This document shows positions 23,965 to 31,676 of a DNA stretch of 42,052 bases, piece by piece (the stretch's first letter is position 1; the number at the start of each line of letters is the position of its first letter). The notes beneath the pieces are model-generated. The model did no database searches. It had not been told where the DNA came from and worked only from the letters and a program-made list of their open reading frames with translations. The DNA comes from Sphingopyxis sp. L1A2A (GTDB lineage Bacteria; Pseudomonadota; Alphaproteobacteria; Sphingomonadales; Sphingomonadaceae). Both the position numbers and the translations under genes were made by a program. The DNA lies in NCBI RefSeq assembly GCF_005502465.1, contig NZ_SCOT01000025.1, positions 1-42,052 of the forward strand. Reading direction: 5' to 3'.

Positions 23965-24880
23965 TCGCCGCGCGCGTCAAATTCAGAAACACATCTTCCA
24001 GATCAGCCTCGCGCGTCGACACATCGACGATGCCGTGCCCCATCGCGTTCACTGCGGCGAGAACTTCGCCCGCGTTCATGCGGTCCTTGTTGTAGCTGAT
24101 CGCCAGCCCGCGCGTCCCCTCGCGCTCGATCTTGTCGAACGCGGGATGCGTCGGCAGGTCGGTGATATCTTCGTCCAGCGTCACCACGACGATCTTTTCG
24201 CGCGCCATGTCGACCAGCTCGCGCGTCGGCTTGTTTGCGATCAGTCGGCCATGGTTGATGATCGCGATGCGGTCGCACAGCTCCTCGGCCTCTTCCAGAT
24301 AATGCGTCGTCAGCACCACCGTCACGCCGCGGTCGTTGAGCGACTGGACATAGGACCACAGCTGCTGGCGCAGTTCGATGTCGACCCCGGCGGTCGGTTC
24401 GTCGAGCACGATAATCGGCGGCGAATGGACCATCGCCTTGGCCACTAGCAACCGGCGCTTCATCCCGCCCGACAGCGTCCGCGCATAGGCGTCGCGCTTG
24501 TCCGACAGGTGAACCGCGGCGAGCAGGTCGTCCGAAATGCGCTTCGTCCGCGGCACGCCGTACAGCCCGGCCTGATTCTCCAGCGTCTCATACGGCGTGA
24601 AAAAAGGATCGAAGACGATTTCCTGCGGCACGATGCCGATCGAATATTTGGCGTTGCGCGGATCGGCATCGATGTCGAAGCCCCAGATGCTCGCCGATCC
24701 CGCCGTCTTGTTGACCAACCCCGCCAGGATGTTGATCAACGTCGACTTGCCCGCGCCATTCGGGCCGAGTAGCCCGAAAATCTGCCCGCGCGGCACATCG
24801 AAACTGACATTGTCGAGCGCCTGCTTGCCGCCGACATAGGTTTTCGAGACGGCGTCGATGCGGATGGCGGCTTCGGTCAT
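23957..24880 (-). CDS. ABC transporter ATP-binding protein
   Basis: A 307-residue ATPase. Walker A GPNGAGKST (about 40-48), Q-loop in 'GIVPQEIVFD', signature LSGGMKRR (about 139-146), Walker B 'IIVLDEPTAGVD' (about 158-169) and the H-loop His in 'TTHYLEE' are intact. The DrrA/CcmA-like order, and the C-terminal 80 residues with 'STREADLEDVFLNLT', fit the ABC-2 exporter class. An ABC-2 permease is expected but is absent from both sides here. ATG 24880 is used; an in-frame ATG at 24892 would add four residues. Neither has a strong ribosome site. Confidence 0.92.
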   Translation of the reverse strand: MTEAAIRIDAVSKTYVGGKQALDNVSFDVPRGQIFGLLGPNGAGKSTLINILAGLVNKTAGSASIWGFDIDADPRNAKYSIGIVPQEIVFDPFFTPYETLENQAGLYGVPRTKRISDDLLAAVHLSDKRDAYARTLSGGMKRRLLVAKAMVHSPPIIVLDEPTAGVDIELRQQLWSYVQSLNDRGVTVVLTTHYLEEAEELCDRIAIINHGRLIANKPTRELVDMAREKIVVVTLDEDITDLPTHPAFDKIEREGTRGLAISYNKDRMNAGEVLAAVNAMGHGIVDVSTREADLEDVFLNLTRAANG

Positions 24881-24992
24881 GGCCCGTGCCATAGCCGCGC
24901 GCCGCCACGTGTAAAAGCCCCCATCGCCCCGCGCGCCTTTGCCCAGCGCCGCGTTAACGCTATGTTGGAAAATCGCCGTTAGGACCAACGCA

Positions 24993-25553
24993 GTGAGGAC
25001 CAGACACACAAATAACCCGCAGTTCGCGCTGCGCGGCATCGCCGTCTGTGCGCTAATGATGGCCCCGGCCGTCGCGGCGCCAGCCCATGCCCAGTCGACC
25101 GCGCCCGGCGAAGCCGAAGCGATCGTGCTGCGCCCTCTCTCTTTCTTCAAGGTCAACGACCTCGATTTCGGCGACATCATTCCCTCGGCCACCGCCGGTA
25201 CGGTGACGCTGGCGCCCGACGGATCGCGCAGCCGCACCGGCGGCGTCACGCTGGCCGGCGACGGCGGCGAACCCGCGCGCTTTGCCGGACTCGGCAGCCT
25301 CAACCGCCAGGTCAATATCTCGCTCGGGTCGAACACGATCTGGCTCAACGGGCCGGGGGTACGGATGCGCGCCCGCACCTTTGAAATCGGCAGTACCCCG
25401 ACCGCGGTCCTGTCGACATCGCCGACGCGGTTCCGGATCACCTCGCCGCTCGGCAATTATAATTTTCCGGTCGGCGCGACGCTCGAGGTCGGCGCCAACC
25501 AGGCGCCGGGCGACTACAGCGGCACGTTCACGATCACACTCAACTATCTCTAG
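24993..25553 (+). CDS. DUF4402 exported protein (copy 1)
   Basis: A 186-residue secreted protein. A signal peptide (FALRGIAVCALMMAPAVAAP, ending AHAQ) precedes a beta-rich domain: 'LDFGDIIPSATAGTVTLAP...' and the diagnostic C-terminus 'EVGANQAPGDYSGTFTITLN'. This is the DUF4402 fold, pilin- or adhesin-like in character but of unknown function. I prefer GTG 24993, because TAGGACC lies upstream and the second copy also starts with GTG; a start at 24939 is possible. It is paralogous to the gene at 26016, with a zinc-finger gene between them. Confidence 0.85.
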   Translation: MRTRHTNNPQFALRGIAVCALMMAPAVAAPAHAQSTAPGEAEAIVLRPLSFFKVNDLDFGDIIPSATAGTVTLAPDGSRSRTGGVTLAGDGGEPARFAGLGSLNRQVNISLGSNTIWLNGPGVRMRARTFEIGSTPTAVLSTSPTRFRITSPLGNYNFPVGATLEVGANQAPGDYSGTFTITLNYL

Positions 25554-25572
25554 AGCTTCTGTGGGGGAAGAA

Positions 25573-25621
25573 GCGGCACCGGATGACCACCTATATTCGC
25601 CAGAATATTGGCCGGTGCCGC
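25573..25621. terminator. Nested hairpin after DUF4402 copy 1
   Basis: Outer stem GCGGCACCGG (25573-25582) pairs with CCGGTGCCGC (25612-25621). Inside it lies a second perfect stem ATATTC-GCCA-GAATAT (25593-25608). There is no T-run. It could terminate or attenuate transcription into the zinc-finger gene 72 bases downstream, or stabilise the upstream mRNA. Confidence 0.5.
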
Positions 25622-25693
25622 AAACCCACCCTGACACCGCGTAGCGCAGACCCCGATTGCTCCCGCCCCGCGCGCTTGCTATGGGCGCGGTCG

Positions 25694-25891
25694 ATGACCC
25701 AGCCCGCGCCCGAAACCATCCGCACCCCCAAAACCCGCATCGCTTGCGACGGCACCGGCGACGGGCTGGCCGATGCCGCGCTCGGCCATCCGCGCGTGTG
25801 GCTGGAAATCGACCCCGACGCAGGCTTTGCCGACTGCGGCTATTGCGACCGGCGCTTTGTCCTGAGCGGCGGGATCGCCGACAAAGGTTAA
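25694..25891 (+). CDS. CHCC-type zinc-finger protein
   Basis: A 65-residue protein with the zf-CHCC pattern: Cys in RIACDGTGDG, His in 'LGHPRVWLEID' and the pair CGYCDRRFVL. It resembles the small NDUFS6-like proteins that are widespread in alphaproteobacteria and linked to complex I or metal handling in mitochondria. The start ATG 25694 was chosen because the conserved part begins about 16 residues later and the upstream extension overlaps the nested hairpin. It is flanked by the two DUF4402 genes, with no evident functional link. Confidence 0.85.
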   Translation: MTQPAPETIRTPKTRIACDGTGDGLADAALGHPRVWLEIDPDAGFADCGYCDRRFVLSGGIADKG

Positions 25892-25982
25892 GCGTCCGCG
25901 GGATCGCCGATCACGCCTGAACGCCGGGGCCAGATGTAAACGACCCCTTTACCAACCCTGTGCATCAACGACTCACGCCCCG

Positions 25983-26000
25983 CTGGCATATCTGTGCCAG
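25983..26000. promoter_or_regulatory. Small dyad before DUF4402 copy 2
   Basis: CTGGCA-TATCTG-TGCCAG is a perfect 6+6 dyad just ahead of the ribosome site AGGAG (26003-26007). It may be an operator or a translational hairpin. Confidence 0.35.
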
Positions 26001-26015
26001 ACAGGAGCAGAATCT

Positions 26016-26570
26016 GTGGGGATTCGAGGGACCAAAAATTGTCGGGACGCGGTGCACGCCCTGACCATCGCCGCCGCCGCGGCGGGCGCGCTGCTATGCG
26101 CGCCGGTCCATGCCGCCGACACCAATGTCACCGTCAACGCTGCGGTCGTCCGCCCGAACACGCTGATCAAGACCGACGATCTCGATTTCGGGACGCTGGT
26201 CAGCGGCGCAACCGGCGGCACCGTCACGATCAACCCGGTGACCAACGCGCGCACCTCGGGCGGCGGCGTCACCCTGGTGGGCACCAGCGCGCGGCGCGCG
26301 GTGTTCCAGGGCACCGGCGGCATTTTTCTGATCACCGTGTCGGGCAGCACGTCGGTGACGCTGGCGCGCGTCGGCGGCGGCGCACCGCCGATGACCGCGA
26401 CGCTGGTCCGCGCCGCCAGCACCAGCGGCGGCGGCATCGCGCTGCTCGGCGGCACGCTGTTGCCCAGCGGGGTGCAGACCTATTATATCGGCGGCACCCT
26501 TACCGTTCCCGCCAACCAGGCGCCCGGCGATTACAGCGGCACCTTCACGCTGACCGTCAATTATCTCTGA
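26016..26570 (+). CDS. DUF4402 exported protein (copy 2)
   Basis: A 184-residue paralogue of the gene at 24993. It starts at GTG 26016 with AGGAG 8 bases upstream, has a signal peptide ending VHAAD, then 'LIKTDDLDFGTLVSGATGGTVTINP' and the same C-terminal signature 'VPANQAPGDYSGTFTLTVN'. The mature domain contains Thr/Ser/Gly-rich strands. The last 16 residues are nearly identical between copies while the middle is diverged, as expected for an old tandem duplication. Likely a surface or fimbria-like subunit; function not known. Confidence 0.87.
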   Translation: MGIRGTKNCRDAVHALTIAAAAAGALLCAPVHAADTNVTVNAAVVRPNTLIKTDDLDFGTLVSGATGGTVTINPVTNARTSGGGVTLVGTSARRAVFQGTGGIFLITVSGSTSVTLARVGGGAPPMTATLVRAASTSGGGIALLGGTLLPSGVQTYYIGGTLTVPANQAPGDYSGTFTLTVNYL

Positions 26571-26609
26571 CCGCTGGCGTCGCGCGGCGCGCGTGCCTAT
26601 ATCGGGCCA

Positions 26610-28052
26610 ATGACCAGTCCCACCGACCCCCGCCGCTTCCTTTATCGCGCCGATGCGCTCGACCCCGACTTGGCGCAGGCGCTCGCGCGCGAAGCACTCG
26701 CCAAGGCCGACGATGGCGAGCTCTATCTGCAATATCGCGCGACCGAGAGCTTCGGGTTCGACGACGGCCGCCTCAAAACCGCCGACTATTCGACCGACGC
26801 CGGTTTCGGCCTGCGCGCGGTGTCGGGCGAGATGACGGGGTTCGCCCATGCCAGCGACATCAGCGCCGGGGCGATCCGCCGCGCCGCCGAAACACTGGCG
26901 TTGCTCGACCCCGCCAGCCAGCCGCACGCCGCCCCACCGCCGCGCACCAACCGCCACCTCTATGACGAGGCGAACCCGCTCGACCTGATCCCCTTCGCGA
27001 AAAAGGTCGCGCTGTGCCAGGAAATCGACGCCGCGGCGCGCGCGCGCGACCCGCGCATCGCGCAGGTGTCGGTAAGCCTTGCGGGCAGCTGGTCGGTGGT
27101 CGAGATCGTCCGCGCCGACGGCTTTCTCGCCACCGACATTCGCCCGCTGGTCCGCCTCAATATCAGCATCGTGGTCGAGGATAATGGCCGCCGCGAAACC
27201 GGCACCTTCGGCCTCGGCGGTCGTTATATGTACGACCATCTGTTCGAGCCCGCACAGTGGAACCGCGCGATCGACGCGGCGCTGGCGCAGGCGCTGGTCA
27301 ATTTGCGCGCGGTCGATGCCCCGGCGGGCGAATTCACCGTCTTGCTCGGCCCCGGCTGGCCCGGCGTGCTGCTCCACGAAGCCGTCGGCCACGGGCTCGA
27401 GGGCGATTTCAACCGCAAGGGCACCAGCGCCTTTTCTGGCCGCATCGGCCAGCGCGTCGCCGCCCCCGGGGTGACGGTGGTCGACGACGGCGCGATGGAC
27501 AGCCCGGTTGGCGGCGGCCGCCGCGGCTCGCTCAGCATCGACGACGAGGGCACCCCGACCGGCGAGACGGTGCTGATCGAGGACGGCATCCTGAAAGCCT
27601 ATATGCAGGACCGCCTCAACGCGCGGCTGATGGGGGTCGAACCGACCGGCAACGGACGGCGTGAGAGTTTTGCGCACGCGCCGATGCCGCGGATGACCAA
27701 TACCTTCATGAAGGGCGGCAGCGACGATCCCGCCGAGCTGCTCAGCCGCGTGAAAAACGGTATCTTCGCCAAAAGCTTTGGCGGCGGGCAGGTCGACATC
27801 GTGTCGGGCAAGTTCGTGTTCAGCTGTACCGAGGCGTACAAGATCGAGAATGGCAAGCTGGGCGATTCGATCAAGGGCGCGACCTTGATCGGCGACGGGC
27901 CCAGCGTGCTGACCAAGGTCATGGGCATCGGCAACGACATGGCGATCGACGAAGGCATCGGCATCTGCGGCAAGGGCGGCCAGAGCGTCCCCGCGGGCGT
28001 GGGCCAGCCGACGCTGCTGGTCAGCGGGCTGACGGTGGGCGGGACGGCGTAA
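26610..28052 (+). CDS. tldD: Metalloprotease TldD
   Basis: A 480-residue TldD subunit, which with TldE/PmbA forms a metallopeptidase acting on unfolded peptides (microcin B17 maturation, CcdA degradation). The zinc motif HEAVGH is at residues 256-261 inside 'PGVLLHEAVGHGLEGD', and the C-terminal metal-binding Cys lies in 'FSCTEAYKIENG'. Full length and all conserved blocks are present. The partner TldE is not in this window. It starts 39 bases after DUF4402 copy 2 and may be read from the same transcript. Confidence 0.95.
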   Translation: MTSPTDPRRFLYRADALDPDLAQALAREALAKADDGELYLQYRATESFGFDDGRLKTADYSTDAGFGLRAVSGEMTGFAHASDISAGAIRRAAETLALLDPASQPHAAPPPRTNRHLYDEANPLDLIPFAKKVALCQEIDAAARARDPRIAQVSVSLAGSWSVVEIVRADGFLATDIRPLVRLNISIVVEDNGRRETGTFGLGGRYMYDHLFEPAQWNRAIDAALAQALVNLRAVDAPAGEFTVLLGPGWPGVLLHEAVGHGLEGDFNRKGTSAFSGRIGQRVAAPGVTVVDDGAMDSPVGGGRRGSLSIDDEGTPTGETVLIEDGILKAYMQDRLNARLMGVEPTGNGRRESFAHAPMPRMTNTFMKGGSDDPAELLSRVKNGIFAKSFGGGQVDIVSGKFVFSCTEAYKIENGKLGDSIKGATLIGDGPSVLTKVMGIGNDMAIDEGIGICGKGGQSVPAGVGQPTLLVSGLTVGGTA

Positions 28053-28063
28053 GCGTAACAGAA

Positions 28064-28145
28064 TTTCGTCATTGCGAGCGAAGCGAAGCAATCCAGAGTG
28101 TGACAAGCCGCCCTGGATTGCTTCGCTTCGCTCGCAATGACGAAA
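28064..28145. repeat. Perfect inverted repeat, 33-bp arms
   Basis: Arms 28064-28096 and 28113-28145 are exact inverted copies around a 16-base loop. The arm contains the string GCGAGCGAAGCGAAGC, known from dispersed intergenic repeats in many proteobacteria. It follows tldD by 11 bases and probably also terminates its transcript. Confidence 0.9.
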
Positions 28146-28260
28146 CCAGTGTGACCTACCTCACTTGGCGTGCCGCCTTCCCGCGCCTATAGTGCTCCAA
28201 ACAGAAAAGAAATCGGGCCGCATCATCCGCCGGGTCTTCCCCGGCAACAGGGAGGATATC

Positions 28261-29487
28261 ATGCGTTCGAGTCTGCGTTTCGTTTCCGTCGCGACCATCG
28301 CCGCGATGCTCGCCGTCCCCGGTTCGGCCCAGAAAAGCACCGGCCCCAAGGAACGTTATGAAATGGACGTCGCGACCGCGTCGGGCTTTGCCGCGATGGC
28401 GGCGGGCGGGCGCGGGGTCGGCAATGTCATGGGGATGATGTTCGGCGGCGGGCCGGAAGGCAAGGTCGCGCACACGCTGGAATTGCGGCTGGGGTCGACG
28501 CAGGCGCCAACCGCGCCGCCGGTCAAGGCCGATCATTTCTTCCTGCCGCAGGCCAAGCTCGGCAAATCGGTGCCGTTGTGGGGCCCCGAACCGGGCAAGC
28601 GCCAGGACGAGACCGGCACGACCGAAATGCCAAAGGATTTCGAGCGCCCCAAGGGCCGCCTGCTGCTGTTCTGGGGCTGCGGCGCCAAGGCCGGGCCGGG
28701 GCAGCCGGTGATCATCGATTTCGCCAAGCTCGCGGCGGGACAGATGCCGCCGAACCTTTACACCACCACCGTACCGCGGATCCGCGAGGTGATGACGTCG
28801 AACAGCAAATCCTATGCCGGCTGGCCGAACAGCAAATCGGCGAAACAGCCTTCGGCGGGATCCTCGCTGCTCGGCGCGCACCGGATCGCGGGCAATGTCG
28901 GCCCCGAAATCAACTTCACCCTGGCGCAGGACTATATGCCCGCGCTGAATGCATCGACGACGATGCAGGGCGACGGGTCGGTGATGATCCGCTGGAACCA
29001 GCTGGTCCCCGCCACCGGCTATGTCGCCTGGGCGTTCGGCGGCATGGACCGCGGCGGCGCTGGCGGCGATATGGTGTGGTGGACCAGCAGCAATGCGCGC
29101 GAATTCGGCGGCGGGCTGTGGGACTGGCTGCCGCCGTCGACCGTCGCCGGGCTGGTGAGCAAAAGGGTGGTGATGCCGCCGGCGCAGACCAGCTGCGCGA
29201 TCCCGGCCGAGGTCAAAAAGGCGTCGGGCGAGATGATGTTCGGCAATCTCAACGCCTTTGGCCCCGAAGCCAATTTCTCTTATCCACCCAAACCCGCGGG
29301 CAATGCGGTGTGGAACATCGACTGGACCACGAAAGTGCGTTTCCGCTCGCACACCAGCCTGCTGATCGGCGCCGATTTCGGCGGTATGGGCGGCGCGAAT
29401 GCAGGCGGCAGCACCACCGCGCCACCGGCGAAAAAGAAGAAATGCAAAGGCCCGCTCGGCATCCCGCTGCCCGACGGGGCATGCTGA
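28261..29487 (+). CDS. Secreted protein of unknown function
   Basis: A 408-residue exported protein with signal peptide 1-23 (SVATIAAMLAVPGSAQ). The body has no motif I can name. It is rich in Gly and Trp (MVWWTSSNAREFGGGLWDWL), contains 'LLLFWGCGAKAGPGQPVIID', and ends with a Lys-rich KKKKCKGPLGIPLPDGAC tail carrying two Cys. Cys residues in the body could form disulphides. GGAGG at 5 bases supports ATG 28261. Candidates are envelope or surface proteins; I see no enzyme signature. The GC bias is like its neighbours, so it looks native. Confidence 0.85.
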   Translation: MRSSLRFVSVATIAAMLAVPGSAQKSTGPKERYEMDVATASGFAAMAAGGRGVGNVMGMMFGGGPEGKVAHTLELRLGSTQAPTAPPVKADHFFLPQAKLGKSVPLWGPEPGKRQDETGTTEMPKDFERPKGRLLLFWGCGAKAGPGQPVIIDFAKLAAGQMPPNLYTTTVPRIREVMTSNSKSYAGWPNSKSAKQPSAGSSLLGAHRIAGNVGPEINFTLAQDYMPALNASTTMQGDGSVMIRWNQLVPATGYVAWAFGGMDRGGAGGDMVWWTSSNAREFGGGLWDWLPPSTVAGLVSKRVVMPPAQTSCAIPAEVKKASGEMMFGNLNAFGPEANFSYPPKPAGNAVWNIDWTTKVRFRSHTSLLIGADFGGMGGANAGGSTTAPPAKKKKCKGPLGIPLPDGAC

Positions 29488-29580
29488 ATCGCGCCAATGC
29501 CGTCATCAGTCAGCCCTTGTTCACGCTGGCGTGGGTATGGCGGCATCAGGTAGGGTAATGAGCAAGACAGGAGTCGGACC

Positions 29581-29985
29581 ATGCGCCCGCTGATCACCAC
29601 CATATTCGCCGCCGCCGCAATTGCGGCCATGCCCGCCGCCGCGTCCGCGATGGAACGGCTGGCACCCGAAGAGCGGCTTGCCAAACTGCTCGACGGCCGC
29701 GCCGCCGGTCCGCCGCAGAATTGCATCCAGCTATCGAGCGTGAGCAGCAGCCAGGTGATCGACAAGACCGCGATCGTCTATCGCATCGGCAGCACCCTGT
29801 GGGTCAACCGCCCCGAGGGCGGCGCCGGGTCGCTCGACGATGATGACATCCTGATCACCAGATTGTCGACCGGCCAGCTGTGCAGCATCGACACGGTCCA
29901 GTTGCAGGATCGCAGCAGCAACATGTACAGCGGCTTTGTCTCGCTCGGCAAATTCGTGCCCTATCGGCGCGTCAAGGGCGAATAG
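29581..29985 (+). CDS. Small secreted protein of unknown function
   Basis: A 134-residue protein with a clear signal peptide (MRPLITTIFAAAAIAAMPAA, ending ASA). The mature part has two Cys (in QNCIQLSS and QLCSIDTV) that could form a disulphide, and predicted strands. It resembles short exported proteins common in sphingomonads, recalled as uncharacterised. CAGGAGTC 6-8 bases upstream supports ATG 29581. It is separated from the next gene by a large inverted repeat that probably ends its transcript. Confidence 0.82.
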   Translation: MRPLITTIFAAAAIAAMPAAASAMERLAPEERLAKLLDGRAAGPPQNCIQLSSVSSSQVIDKTAIVYRIGSTLWVNRPEGGAGSLDDDDILITRLSTGQLCSIDTVQLQDRSSNMYSGFVSLGKFVPYRRVKGE

Positions 29986-30072
29986 CCGCATTCACCTCTC
30001 ATCCGTCATCCTGGCGCAGGCCGGGATCGCACTGGCGCGTCCATGCGTATGAGCTTGATGATTTCAGGTTGA

Positions 30073-30141
30073 ACCGTAGCCCTGAGCTTGTCGAAGGGCG
30101 CTTCTCGGATAGCCGCCCTTCGACAAGCTCAGGGCTACGGT
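30073..30141. repeat. Perfect inverted repeat, 28-bp arms, plus T-run
   Basis: Arms 30073-30100 and 30114-30141 are exact inverted copies around a 13-base loop, followed by TCTTTTTT. It carries the string CCTGAGCTTGTCGAAGG, seen again in the repeat near 31.6 kb, so the two belong to one dispersed family. It can act as a terminator for the gene ending at 29985. Confidence 0.88.
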
Positions 30142-30168
30142 CTTTTTTCGCCAAGGATTTGACCGCGC

Positions 30169-30735
30169 GTGACGCAAAGCGACCACACCCCGCCCACCGA
30201 CTGGGCGCAGCAACTCCTCGCCTTCTGGTTCGACGCGCATGGTCAGGACGACTGGTACGGCGGCCGCCCCGATTTCGACGCGGCGGTGCGCGCACTTGCG
30301 GGCGACTGGCACGATGCCTTGCGGTCGCAACCCGCCGAAACCTTCCTGACCGACCCCGACACCGCGCTGGCGGCGACGATCCTGTTCGATCAGGTGCCGC
30401 GCAACATCTTCCGCGGCACCGCCGACGCCTTCGCCACCGACAGCCTGGCCCGCGCCATCGCGCGCGGGATCGTCGCCCATGGCTGGGATCAGGACTGGCC
30501 CGACGAGCGGCGCCAATTCGCTTATCTGCCGTTCGAACATAGCGAGGAGATCGCCGACCAGCGCGAATCGCTGCGGCTGATGGGCCAGCTCGCCGACCCG
30601 ATGTTCCATAATTATGCGAGGCAGCATTTCGCCATCATCGACCGCTTCGGCCGCTTCCCGCATCGCAACGCCGTGCTGGGCCGGGCGACCCGCTCCGAGG
30701 AGCAGGCGGCGGTGGAGGAAGGCAAGAATTGGTGA
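30169..30735 (+). CDS. DUF924 family protein
   Basis: A 188-residue helical cytosolic protein with DUF924 hallmarks: 'LLAFWFDA', 'TILFDQVPRNIFRGTADAFATD' and 'FAYLPFEHSEEIADQRES'. Residues form TPR-like helical pairs. GTG 30169 is taken as the start since the conserved part begins about 15 residues later and no ATG lies between. Function is unknown; the family is widespread and its members are sometimes annotated as transmembrane by mistake. It leads a compact run of genes to 31548. Confidence 0.9.
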   Translation: MTQSDHTPPTDWAQQLLAFWFDAHGQDDWYGGRPDFDAAVRALAGDWHDALRSQPAETFLTDPDTALAATILFDQVPRNIFRGTADAFATDSLARAIARGIVAHGWDQDWPDERRQFAYLPFEHSEEIADQRESLRLMGQLADPMFHNYARQHFAIIDRFGRFPHRNAVLGRATRSEEQAAVEEGKNW

Positions 30736-30769
30736 TAGGGCGGGCGCGACCAAATCGCGGAGCCCAGCC

Positions 30770-31336
30770 ATGGCCGACTTTACCGACACGCTGACCGACA
30801 AACATATCGCCTTCATCGACCAACAGCCGGTCTATTTCACCGCGACCGCCGCCGCCGATGCCCGCATCAACCTGTCGCCCAAGGGCTATGCCGACAGCTT
30901 TCGCGTCCTGTCTGCCACGCAGGTCGCCTATCTCGACCTTGCCGGGTCGGGCAACGAAACCCACGCCCATCTTGCCGCCGACGGCCGCATCACGATCATG
31001 TTCTGCGCTTTTGACCGCAGCGCGCTGATCCTGCGCATCTATGGCCGCGGCCGCCCGGTGTTGCCGCAGGACGATGAATGGGACGCGCTTGCGGCGCATT
31101 TCACCCTGCTGCCCGGCACCCGCCAGATTTTCGTCATTGATGTGGAAAGCGTCCAAACCAGCTGCGGCTGGGGAGTGCCGATGATGGAGCTGCAACACGA
31201 ACGCGACACGCTGCGAAAATATCACCGCCAGGCCGACCGCGCGCTGTGGGTCGAAAAGACGCAGGGGCGCACCAAAAGCATCGACGGCCTGCCAACCCGC
31301 GCCACCGACCGCTTTATCGAAGGCGAGACTGCCTGA
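30770..31336 (+). CDS. Pyridoxamine 5'-phosphate oxidase-like flavin protein
   Basis: A 188-residue split-barrel protein. 'PVYFTATAAADARINLSPKGYADSF' and 'GNETHAHLAADGRITIMFCAF' match the FMN-binding PNPOx-like fold in its DUF1697-unrelated, 'general stress' subgroup. The exact substrate is unknown; many relatives bind FMN or F420. ATG 30770 begins the conserved region, and the upstream in-frame extension is shadow sequence of the DUF924 gene. The TGA overlaps the ATG of the next gene. Confidence 0.88.
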   Translation: MADFTDTLTDKHIAFIDQQPVYFTATAAADARINLSPKGYADSFRVLSATQVAYLDLAGSGNETHAHLAADGRITIMFCAFDRSALILRIYGRGRPVLPQDDEWDALAAHFTLLPGTRQIFVIDVESVQTSCGWGVPMMELQHERDTLRKYHRQADRALWVEKTQGRTKSIDGLPTRATDRFIEGETA

Positions 31337-31548
31337 TGCCGCTGGTCGAACTGGTCCGCCTGCCCAACGGCGCCGAAGCCGAGCTATTGCGCGGGCGGAT
31401 CGAAAGCGCCGGGGTTCACGCGGTCTGCTTCGACGCGGGGATGAATATCGCCGAAAGCGTCGGGCTGATGATCCCGGTGCGGATCATGGTGCTCGACGAG
31501 GATCTGGACGAAGCGCGGGCATTGCTGGCGGAATTTGAGGCGGGCTAG
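31336..31548 (+). CDS. DUF2007 small protein
   Basis: A 70-residue protein with the DUF2007 pattern: 'ELVRLPNGAEAELLRGRIESAGV' then 'VRIMVLDEDLDEARALLAEF'. The fold resembles a P-II-like signal-transducing domain. It is coupled to the PNPOx-like gene through an ATGA-type overlap at 31334-31338. Confidence 0.85.
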   Translation: MPLVELVRLPNGAEAELLRGRIESAGVHAVCFDAGMNIAESVGLMIPVRIMVLDEDLDEARALLAEFEAG

Positions 31549-31565
31549 CTGCAACCCAACCCCAC

Positions 31566-31652
31566 ATCCGTTCGTCCTGAGCTTGTCGAAGGACCGCTTT
31601 TCCTTTTGAAAGAAAGAAGAACCGTGCTTCGACAAGCTCAGCACAAACGGAT
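31566..31652. repeat. Imperfect inverted repeat, same family as 30.1 kb
   Basis: Arms at about 31566-31593 and 31624-31652 share GCTTGTCGAAG-type cores (GAGCTTGTCGAAG / CTTCGACAAGCTC) with mismatches at the loop end. The loop is AT-rich (TTTTCCTTTTGAAAGAAAG). It sits between convergently independent transcription units and is likely a degenerate member of the repeat family. Confidence 0.75.
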
Positions 31653-31676
31653 TCAAGGTCAGTTCCAAACCCTCCC

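Noticed and set aside
26094..28106. A ~670-codon frame opposite tldD and DUF4402 copy 2
   Set aside because: Low-complexity shadow frame; the plus-strand genes are unmistakable.
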